Both the position numbers and the translations under genes were made by a program. Source: Granulicatella sp041433555 (GTDB lineage Bacteria; Bacillota; Bacilli; Lactobacillales; Aerococcaceae). Taken from it: DNA of 62,731 nt. The notes beneath the pieces are model-generated. The model saw only the letters and a program-made list of their open reading frames with translations, did not search any database and was not told the DNA's origin. The stretch lies in contig NZ_JAPWBR010000011.1 of the NCBI RefSeq assembly GCF_041433555.1, positions 1 through 62,731 on the forward strand, in the 5' to 3' direction. This document shows, piece by piece, positions 53,373 to 59,671 of the stretch (positions are counted from its first letter, which is position 1; each line of letters begins with the position of its first letter).

Positions 53373-54233
53373 TTATTTTAATTTAGCTTTTTCCCAAACT
53401 GGTACGTTAGCACCTTTTGAAACTTCTTCGATTTTCTTAGCTGTTTCTGGTGATTGGTAGTATTCTACGATTTTTTTGTAAACTTCGTTGTTTTCATTAC
53501 CTTCTTTAGCAGCGATTACGTTGTAGTAAGGTTGTGAAGAATCAGTAATTTGTTCAATAAAGATAGAGTCTTTTGTTGGTTGGAATCCAGCTTCAACAGC
53601 GAAACCGTTGTTGATTAATGAAGCAGCAACATCATCTAAAGCACGAGCTGTTTGTCCAGCAGGTAATTCTTTGATTTGGATGTTTTTAGGATTTTCAACG
53701 ATATCATCTTGAGTTGCTAAAGTGTTGTTAGGATCTTTTAATTTGATTACGCCAGCTGCGTGTAGTAAACGTAATGCACGTGAGTTGTTTGAAGTATCTT
53801 CAGGAATAGCAATTGTATCGCCATCTTTTAATTCACTTACATTTTTAATTTTCTTAGAGTACACACCCATTGGAGCAATTACTGTGTAGCCGATTGGTTT
53901 GATGTGTGTTCCTTGTTCTTTGTTGAAACGTTCTAAGTAAATAATTGTTTGGAATGAGTTTAAATCAACGTCGCCGTTTTCTAACGCTTGGTTAGGTTGT
54001 ACGTAGTCAGTGAATTCTACTAATTCAACTTCAATACCTTCTTTTTCTTTCAAACGAGCAATAACATCGTCCCAAACTTCGTGGTTACCAGCGTTAACAC
54101 CGATTTTCACGTGTTTGTTTTCTTGTTTAGCTTCTGATGAAGCTGAGCTTGATGAGTTTGATGTTTGTGCAGCTCCACATGCTGCTAATGATAATGCTGC
54201 CGCTGCAGCTACGAATAATTTTTTAAAGTTCAT
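53373..54233 (-). CDS. metQ: Methionine ABC transporter substrate-binding lipoprotein
   Basis: 286 aa from the ATG at 54233 with AAAGGGG upstream. The frame back to 54380 runs through repeat sequence and is rejected. The signal peptide ends in a LAAC lipobox (Cys19), followed by a Ser-rich linker. The NlpA/MetQ fold shows VKIGVNAGNHEVWDDV, VDLNSFQTIIYLE and AIPEDTSNNSRAL. It captures methionine for MetNI. It is separated from metI by a 228-base spacer that contains palindromic repeats. Confidence 0.95.
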   Translation of the reverse strand: MNFKKLFVAAAAALSLAACGAAQTSNSSSSASSEAKQENKHVKIGVNAGNHEVWDDVIARLKEKEGIEVELVEFTDYVQPNQALENGDVDLNSFQTIIYLERFNKEQGTHIKPIGYTVIAPMGVYSKKIKNVSELKDGDTIAIPEDTSNNSRALRLLHAAGVIKLKDPNNTLATQDDIVENPKNIQIKELPAGQTARALDDVAASLINNGFAVEAGFQPTKDSIFIEQITDSSQPYYNVIAAKEGNENNEVYKKIVEYYQSPETAKKIEEVSKGANVPVWEKAKLK

Positions 54234-54275
54234 TTTGTTTTCCCCTTTTGAGTTAGTTTGTTTTTGTTTTTTGAT

Positions 54276-54308
54276 GCGATTGCTCACATCCTGGTGTAGT
54301 TGAACTCG
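54276..54308. repeat. Truncated repeat unit with box, near metQ
   Basis: Arm GCGATTG followed by the box CTCACATCCTGGTGTAGTTG and AACTCG. The pairing arm CAATCGC is absent upstream, so this is a partial copy. The same arm and box occur at 57806-57825. Confidence 0.75.
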
Positions 54309-54326
54309 GGCTGTTGGGCTCGAAAG

Positions 54327-54460
54327 CTCACATCCTGTGTAGTTGAGTTCGTCTTCGCAGAAATCGCGTCCACTTCCCAAACCATACGCACATCGTTTTT
54401 AACGATGCTTGCGTTGGTTTGGTCCAGTGGTCGATTTCTAACCGCGAAGACTCACATCCT
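54327..54460. repeat. Variable-stem palindromic repeat, unit U2, between metI and metQ
   Basis: The box CTCACATCCTGTGTAGTTG (54327-54345) is followed by a long hairpin. TCTTCGC (54352-54358) pairs with GCGAAGA (54444-54450), AGAAATCG (54359-54366) with CGATTTCT (54432-54439), CCACT with AGTGG, CCAAACCA with TGGTTTGG, and CATCG with CGATG. It closes with CTCACATCCTG, which abuts the metI stop codon. Confidence 0.88.
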
Positions 54461-54461
54461 G

Positions 54462-55157
54462 TTATTTAGTGGTTTTTTTCTCTAAATAGTCACCGATTGC
54501 TTGGGTGATGAAGACGATGATTAACATGATAATTGTAGCTACCACGATTACGTCTCCTTGGAATCGGTTATAACCTCGTGAGATGGCTACGTTACCGATA
54601 CCGCCGGCACCAAACGCTCCGGCCATGGTTGTTAAACCAATTAAGCTGATAATTGTTAGTGAGCTTGCACGGATTAAGCTTGGCAAGCCTTCTTTTAAGT
54701 ACACGCGGAAGATAATTTCTAGCGGTGTACATCCCATTGCTTCACTCGCTTCGATAACCCCTTTATCTACTTCAGTCAATGCTAATTGCACTTGACGAGA
54801 GTAGAATGGAACGGTTGCGAATACTAGCGGAACGATAGCTCCTGGAATACCAATGGTTGTTCCTACGATTGCACGAGTCACTGGAATCAGTAACATGGCA
54901 AGGATGATAAATGGAATCGAACGGAATAAGTTCACCACTTTATCAAGCACCAAGTACAATCCTTTATTTTCAAGGATGTTCCCTTCACGTGTTACAACCA
55001 GTGTCACACCTAAGGCAATTCCTAAGATACCCGCGATTAAACCTGTTAACCCAACCATGATTAATGTATCAAAGGTTGCTTTTTGAATTTCCAACCATAC
55101 TTTAGCATCGATGTTTGGGAACCAAGTTTTAAAATCAATAAAGGCTAATAAATTCAT
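54462..55157 (-). CDS. metI: Methionine ABC transporter permease
   Basis: 231 aa from the ATG at 55157, with GGGAGGTG nine bases upstream; a GTG three codons earlier is an alternative. About five membrane segments are present. The ABC-permease coupling loop is EASEAMGCTPLEIIFRVYLK. It starts one base after the metN stop (TAAGATG). The stop codon is immediately followed by repeat unit U2. Confidence 0.95.
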   Translation of the reverse strand: MNLLAFIDFKTWFPNIDAKVWLEIQKATFDTLIMVGLTGLIAGILGIALGVTLVVTREGNILENKGLYLVLDKVVNLFRSIPFIILAMLLIPVTRAIVGTTIGIPGAIVPLVFATVPFYSRQVQLALTEVDKGVIEASEAMGCTPLEIIFRVYLKEGLPSLIRASSLTIISLIGLTTMAGAFGAGGIGNVAISRGYNRFQGDVIVVATIIMLIIVFITQAIGDYLEKKTTK

Positions 55158-55158
55158 C

Positions 55159-56265
55159 TTAGGCACCTCCCTTTTCTTCTAAGACTTCTACTGAAACGCC
55201 TTGTCCTTTAATGTAAGAAAGTGCACTCTCGATGCTTGCTTGTTCACCAGATAGACCAACCAATAATGTTCCTACTGGAGTTTCTTGGATGATTTCTACG
55301 TTGGCGAATAAGATGTTCGCTGCTACTTGGAATTGTGTCGATAATTTCGTAATCAACGGTTCCCCTGTTGAAGCACCGACGAATGAAATTTTCACTAAGT
55401 AATCTCCATCCTTCAGATTCAATAACTGTTCGTGTGAGAGAACTGTTTCAATTCCTTGGTTGATATGAGTAGCTGTATCGATAAAGTCTTTCGTTAAGTT
55501 GCGTTGTGGATTTGTAAAGATATCAAGCACTGTTCCTTGCTCAATCACTTCACCATCTTCCATTACGGCAACCTTATTACAAATTTCTTTTACGACTTGC
55601 ATCTCATGCGTGATAATCACAATCGTAATTCCTAATTGCTCATTAACTTTCTTCAACAACTCTAAGATTGAGTAAGTTGTTTTAGGGTCAAGCGCACTTG
55701 TCGCTTCGTCACAGAGCAATACGTCTGGGTCGTTGGCTAACGCACGGGCGATCGCCACACGTTGTTTTTGTCCCCCAGAGAGTTGGCTTGGATAGCTATT
55801 TGCCTTATCTTCAAGACCAACCAATTGCAGTAGAGAATCAACTTTCTCTTTAATTTCTTTCTTCGTCAACTTCACCAATTTTGGTTCCGCGGTTGGATCA
55901 ACAGCTGTTTCTCCTTCTTCCACTAGCGGTTTCTTCGCTTTTTTCAGCGGGAAAGCCACATTGTCAAAGACGCTTAACGTATTCATTAAGTTGAAGTGTT
56001 GGAAAATCATTCCAATTTTCTTACGTGCGTCACGCAATTCATTTGGTTTCAATTTCAATAAATCGATGCCATTGACTTCAACTGTTCCGCTTGTTGGACG
56101 TTGAAGTAAGTTAATGGTACGAACTAGAGTACTTTTACCAGCACCACTATATCCGATAATTCCATAGATATCCCCGTCTTCCACATCGACAGAAACATTT
56201 CGAACGGCTTTTACGACTTTCTTGCCTTGCGTAAAGGTCACGTCGATATTTTCTAATTTAATCAT
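55159..56265 (-). CDS. metN: Methionine ABC transporter ATP-binding protein
   Basis: 368 aa from the ATG at 56265 with AAAGGAG. Walker A is GYSGAGKSTLVRTI, the signature is LSGGQKQRVAIARAL, and Walker B is DVLLCDEATSALD. A C-terminal NIL domain (about 285-368) allows methionine feedback in homologues. An insertion of some 20 residues rich in Lys, Glu and Pro (around KKAKKPLVEEGE) lies between the Q-loop and the signature, making it longer than typical MetN. Confidence 0.95.
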   Translation of the reverse strand: MIKLENIDVTFTQGKKVVKAVRNVSVDVEDGDIYGIIGYSGAGKSTLVRTINLLQRPTSGTVEVNGIDLLKLKPNELRDARKKIGMIFQHFNLMNTLSVFDNVAFPLKKAKKPLVEEGETAVDPTAEPKLVKLTKKEIKEKVDSLLQLVGLEDKANSYPSQLSGGQKQRVAIARALANDPDVLLCDEATSALDPKTTYSILELLKKVNEQLGITIVIITHEMQVVKEICNKVAVMEDGEVIEQGTVLDIFTNPQRNLTKDFIDTATHINQGIETVLSHEQLLNLKDGDYLVKISFVGASTGEPLITKLSTQFQVAANILFANVEIIQETPVGTLLVGLSGEQASIESALSYIKGQGVSVEVLEEKGGA

Positions 56266-56289
56266 GTGTTCTCCTTTCTTTTCTTCAAA

Positions 56290-56568
56290 CAAAAATCGTC
56301 CCCTCACTAACATGGGTTAGCAAAAGGACGAGTCAAATTCTCGTGTTACCACCTTTGTTTATAGTATTCTCACAAATACTATCTCCGTCTGTTTCAATCA
56401 AAACAGAAAGCTGTATCGGGCTTACCCGTAATCGCCTAATCATTCAACGATTAACACTCCGAGGCCATCTTCAAAGCTTCCACTCATGTCTCTTTTCACC
56501 AACCGAGACTCTCTACTGAAAAGTTCCACTTTTACTCTTCTCATCAACGTGTCTTATAAACATGTTAA
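56290..56568 (-). ncRNA. T-box leader RNA, methionine specifier, controlling metNIQ
   Basis: The canonical T-box AAAGGTGGTAACACGA lies at 56341-56356 (minus strand). Its TGGT can pair with the ACCA end of tRNA-Met. Stem I features are GATGAGAAGAGTA near the 5' end and a specifier region GAAGATGGCCTCGG with ATG (56466-56468). The terminator pairs TCGTCC (56326-56331) with GGACGA (56296-56301) and has a TTTTT tail. Uncharged tRNA-Met should allow read-through into metN. The gap to metN holds only its ribosome binding site. Confidence 0.93.
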
Positions 56569-56569
56569 T

Positions 56570-56598
56570 AGGATACCAACAAACCACCTTCTAGTCAA
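56570..56598 (-). promoter_or_regulatory. Promoter of the T-box-metNIQ transcript
   Basis: On the minus strand, -35 TTGACT (56593-56598), a 17-base spacer and -10 TATCCT (56570-56575). Confidence 0.8.
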
Positions 56599-56729
56599 TT
56601 AACACTTTTTTATTGCCGGTTATAACTTTTGGTTATATCTGTTTTAAAACTACTATATAATAGCTAATATTTTTCTAGCCTTTCATTTTCTTGTACAATG
56701 AGAATGACAACCTCGAAAGGAGCTTTCTT

Positions 56730-57590
56730 ATGGAGCACGAATTAATTCCTTATAAAACAATGCCGACTTGGACGGCAGAAACATTACCAGAGCCGTTTAG
56801 AAAAATGCATAATACAAAAGTGGGTACTTGGGCACACCTTACGATTTTAGAAGGCGCGCTTACCTTCTATGAACTCGATGAGGACGGAAATGTTTTAGCC
56901 CAGCATCTCTTTACAAAAGATTCCGAGATTCCATTCGTCGAACCTCAAGCTTGGCACCGCGTTTCTCCAGCAAGCGATGACTTGAAATGTTATCTTACTT
57001 TCTATTGTACGCCTGAAGATTATTTTGCTAAAAAATACGACCTCACACGTACACACTCAGAAGTGATTGAGGCAACACCGAAGTTCCCAAAAGGAAAGGT
57101 GCTCGACCTTGGAAGTGGCGAAGGACGAAACAGCTTGTACTTGGCGAAAAAAGGCTTCGATGTGACTTCGCTCGACATCAACTCGATGAGCCTTGCGAAA
57201 TTAGCACAGATTGCGGAAGCAGAAGGGCTTGATATCGATATTCAACCTTATAATATTGAGAGTGCAGATATTCCTGGAGGTCTCTATGACGTCATTATTT
57301 CAACAGTGGTACTAATGTTCTTAGATCCGTATGCAATTCCAGATGTGATTGAAAATATGCAATCACACACTGCACCTGGTGGATTCAACCTCATCGTGGC
57401 GGCCATGTCGACAGAAGACGCGCCATGTCCAGTGAACTTCCCTAAGACTTTTGCAAGTGGCGAATTGAAAGACTACTACACAGGCTGGACATTGCATAAA
57501 TATAATGAAAACTTTGGCCAACTGCATAAAACGGACGAAAACGGCAATCGTATTAAAATGAGATTTGTGACCATGTTGGCGCAAAAATAA
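56730..57590 (+). CDS. tehB: TehB-like SAM-dependent methyltransferase with N-terminal DUF1971 domain
   Basis: 286 aa from the ATG at 56730, with AAAGGAG upstream; the in-frame ATG at 56691 has no site. Residues 1-90 form a small cupin-like domain (MPTWTAETLPEPF, EPQAWHRVSPASDDL). Residues 100-286 are a class I methyltransferase with the SAM loop VLDLGSGEGRNSLYLAKKG. TehB homologues methylate tellurite or selenite; the physiological substrate is uncertain. It is divergent from the metNIQ leader, which fits a link to SAM supply. The stop codon abuts an inverted repeat end. Confidence 0.85.
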   Translation: MEHELIPYKTMPTWTAETLPEPFRKMHNTKVGTWAHLTILEGALTFYELDEDGNVLAQHLFTKDSEIPFVEPQAWHRVSPASDDLKCYLTFYCTPEDYFAKKYDLTRTHSEVIEATPKFPKGKVLDLGSGEGRNSLYLAKKGFDVTSLDINSMSLAKLAQIAEAEGLDIDIQPYNIESADIPGGLYDVIISTVVLMFLDPYAIPDVIENMQSHTAPGGFNLIVAAMSTEDAPCPVNFPKTFASGELKDYYTGWTLHKYNENFGQLHKTDENGNRIKMRFVTMLAQK

Positions 57591-57697
57591 AGATGTGAGC
57601 AATCACAATATACTAAATAAAATACGAAAAAGGACATCAGCAAATTTGCTGATGTCCTTTCTTTTATCTTGTGTAGTTGGATGGGAAGACTCACATC
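57591..57697. repeat. Repeat ends around the tehB terminator
   Basis: GATGTGAGCAATC directly follows the tehB stop and is the reverse complement of the GATTGCTCACATC box arm. A forward box CTCACATCCTGG begins at 57690. A short GTGTAGTTG copy lies at 57671-57679. The terminator 57627-57659 lies inside these inverted ends. Confidence 0.7.
57627..57659 (+). terminator. Intrinsic terminator of tehB
   Basis: AAAGGACATCAGCAAA and TTTGCTGATGTCCTTT form a perfect palindrome followed by CTTTTATCTT. Confidence 0.92.
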
Positions 57698-57822
57698 CTG
57701 GTGTAGTTGAGCTCGCAATCGCAGAAATGGCGTGCGTTTCCCGAAACATCCGCGGAACGTTTCACGTCCCTTCCGGTGTTCCGGTCCAACGTTCCATTTC
57801 TGAGCGCGATTGCTCACATCCT
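57690..57822. repeat. Variable-stem palindromic repeat, unit U3
   Basis: The box CTCACATCCTGGTGTAGTTG (57690-57709) is followed by a long hairpin. CAATCGC (57716-57722) pairs with GCGATTG (57806-57812), AGAAATGG (57723-57730) with CCATTTCT (57794-57801), and GCGTT with AACGT. A 4-base bulge lies between the outer arms, as in U2. It closes with CTCACATCCT. Confidence 0.88.
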
Positions 57823-57823
57823 A

Positions 57824-58049
57824 TAGTTGAACTCGAAAAGGCAGAAACGACTTCCATAGAAGTTATTTGTACTTGCTATACAATTCCATGTTTATACGCA
57901 TCCACTTCAACGCAGTGGTTTATTGACATTCTTTTCATCACTCGTGATTCAAGAATGTCTAATAAACTGTGTGGGCGAAAGACAACGAAGCAAAAAGAGC
58001 TCACACTGTGAGCTCTTTTTTGTCTTCTGTCTTTCTGCCTCGCATCCTG
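57824..58049. repeat. Large repeat unit U4 with nested hairpins
   Basis: TAGTTGAACTCG opens the unit. AGGCAGAAA (57839-57847) pairs with TTTCTGCCT (58032-58040). It closes with CGCATCCTG, which abuts the stop codon of the gene at 58050. Inside lie an inverted repeat at 57913-57974 (GTTTATTGACATTCTT with AAGAATGTCTAATAAAC) and the terminator at 57992-58020. Confidence 0.75.
57992..58020. terminator. Bidirectional intrinsic terminator
   Basis: AAAAAGAGCTCACA and TGTGAGCTCTTTTT pair as a near-perfect palindrome with T-runs on both strands. It serves the minus-strand gene at 58050. Confidence 0.9.
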
Positions 58050-58619
58050 TTATTTGATATACAGCGTGTCACCTTTTAATACAAAGGTTGTACCTTCAGT
58101 GATGGTTTCTCCTGTTAAGACTAAGACGTCTTTCCCATCTTTTGTTTCATCAACAACTCGATATTCGCCGTCTTTTTTAACAACTAATACATTATATTTT
58201 AAGTTTTTCTCTTCTTCTGTAGTAGGAATTACAAGTGCTTCTGTTACTCCTGTTAATTCAACTGCTTTTGAGAAATCATTGTTTTTAACAATATAGAATT
58301 TACCATCTTTTTTGACGATATTATATCCTTCTCCGATTTCTTTATTCATTTCAGCATTCTTCAACTCTTCTGATTCAGTTGTTGAGTTTTTGTCTTTAAC
58401 GCTATCCGCTGCTTGTTTAATTTTAGCAGCAGCTTCGTTTAATTTGTTTTGATTATCTTGCAAGGCTTGTTGCACCACTTGAGAATTTTTCACTTGCTCT
58501 TGCTGCGCTTTTTGGCGTTCCTGTTTTGCTTGAAAACGTTGGAAACGTAAAAATGCATACACTGCAATAATCACAATCGAGATAATAGCGCTTAAAATAC
58601 GACGTCCTTTATTATCCAC
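58050..58619 (-). CDS. Unknown membrane-anchored coiled-coil protein
   Basis: 189 aa starting with a GTG at 58617-58619, preceded by AGGAG at 9 bases. Residues 8-24 form a membrane helix. Residues 30-75 are a Gln/Lys-rich coiled coil. The remaining 100 residues contain two similar beta-rich stretches, NIVKKDGKFYIVKNNDFSKA and NVLVVKKDGEYRVVDETKDG, which look like an internal duplication. I recognise no family. It is probably extracytoplasmic. Its stop codon abuts repeat unit U4. Confidence 0.7.
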   Translation of the reverse strand: MDNKGRRILSAIISIVIIAVYAFLRFQRFQAKQERQKAQQEQVKNSQVVQQALQDNQNKLNEAAAKIKQAADSVKDKNSTTESEELKNAEMNKEIGEGYNIVKKDGKFYIVKNNDFSKAVELTGVTEALVIPTTEEEKNLKYNVLVVKKDGEYRVVDETKDGKDVLVLTGETITEGTTFVLKGDTLYIK

Positions 58620-58691
58620 TTACATTCACTCCTATAATAAGATAAGCTTATTTTATCATAAACCTGCTTTGTTTCCTATCCTATAAGCACC

Positions 58692-58724
58692 AAAAAAGCA
58701 CTTCGGCATTGCTACCAAAGTGCT
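58692..58724 (-). terminator. Intrinsic terminator after the Ser/Thr-rich envelope protein
   Basis: On the minus strand AGCACTTTGG and CCGAAGTGCT pair and are followed by TTTTTTGG. Confidence 0.85.
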
Positions 58725-58729
58725 CAATT

Positions 58730-59467
58730 TTATAAATGATCTGTTCCAGGCGTTTCGAACGTCTGTGCAGAAGTTGTTTCTGTTGGTGTAGGAGCTGGTG
58801 TGTAAGACTCAATTTTCGTTAAATCAACGGTTGCTGTCGTAGACCCGTCACTCCATGGAATTTCATACGCTCTTCCAGAGTAAACCCAATTTTGTTTTCC
58901 AGCTTCTTGTGCTTTTGAAGATTGGTCCAATTGATCTTTCATCCACGCTAAAGCTTGTTCCAACGTTGCAAATTCTTGTCCCGTATTCCCTAACGGTTTC
59001 AATCGTTGTGGTGGTGTTGCTACTGTTTCTGAACTTGAAGTAACTGTAGGTGCTTCAGTTGGAGTTGCTTCTCTTGTCTGAGGACCATTTTCTGACTCTT
59101 CTCTTCTGCGTTCTTGGCTTGGAGTTGCCTGAGCAACATTTCCTTGAACTTCTCTTGTGTTCTTTTCTTCTTCAGTGACCACTTGTTTTTCTGTGGTTAC
59201 AGATTCAGTTGTTGGCGCTTGAGTTGTCTCTTTCTTTTTCTCGGCGACTTCTTTCTTTTCAGTACTACTTGAAGGAGTTGACGAATTTGTCGGCGCACTT
59301 GTTTGTACTTCTACGACTTGAGTGACTTTTTGCATCGGACTCATCGCTTGTGAAATACCATATACACCTGCTAGCATCGCTAAAGATAGGCCTAACGTAA
59401 TTCCCAATTGACTCGCTAAACCTAATGATTTAAAACCTTCTTGTATTTTCACTAAAAATGCTTTCAT
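58730..59467 (-). CDS. Unknown membrane-anchored protein with Ser/Thr/Glu-rich linker
   Basis: 245 aa. Residues 20-40 form a membrane helix (GITLGLSLAMLAGVYGIS). A 110-residue low-complexity linker rich in Thr, Ser, Glu and Pro follows. A compact domain of about 60 residues (FATLEQALAWMKDQLDQSSK, GRAYEIPWSDGSTTATVDL) and another Thr/Pro tail end the protein. The layout suggests a surface protein whose small domain projects through the wall. No sortase motif is seen. Function is unknown. Confidence 0.7.
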   Translation of the reverse strand: MKAFLVKIQEGFKSLGLASQLGITLGLSLAMLAGVYGISQAMSPMQKVTQVVEVQTSAPTNSSTPSSSTEKKEVAEKKKETTQAPTTESVTTEKQVVTEEEKNTREVQGNVAQATPSQERRREESENGPQTREATPTEAPTVTSSSETVATPPQRLKPLGNTGQEFATLEQALAWMKDQLDQSSKAQEAGKQNWVYSGRAYEIPWSDGSTTATVDLTKIESYTPAPTPTETTSAQTFETPGTDHL

Positions 59468-59504
59468 CGTCCATCCCCTTTCTCCTTTTATTTTTATTCA
59501 AACT

Positions 59505-59513
59505 ATTATACCA
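59505..59513 (-). promoter_or_regulatory. Extended -10 promoter of the gene at 58730
   Basis: On the minus strand TGGTATAAT (TGN plus TATAAT) lies 38 bases before the start codon. No good -35 is seen. The rest of the 204-base gap (to 59671) is very A+T-rich with no other feature recognised. Confidence 0.6.
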
Positions 59514-59671
59514 TATTTTTTCACATTTGTAGAATGAAAAATATATATTATCACAAATTTAATTATTATTGCAACAGTATCTAGCAACTTTGTTTGTGAA
59601 AAGTTATTAACAAAAATTTCACAATTTATTCTGCCTATTTTTATGCACTTACATTATATATGAAAATTGTT

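Noticed and set aside
54283..54351. CRISPR-like direct repeats (CTCACATCCTG boxes)
   Set aside because: Spacing is irregular, the units are hairpins with related interiors, and no cas genes are present.
54234..54380. N-terminal extension of MetQ
   Set aside because: It would remove the signal peptide from the N-terminus and is translated repeat sequence.
56341..56356. Possible tRNA-like element upstream of metN
   Set aside because: The conserved sequence is the T-box antiterminator. No cloverleaf or T-loop sequence is present.
57595..58011. 138-codon open frame on the plus strand after tehB
   Set aside because: It runs entirely through the repeat units and a terminator and has no ribosome binding site. 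Its composition follows the palindromes.
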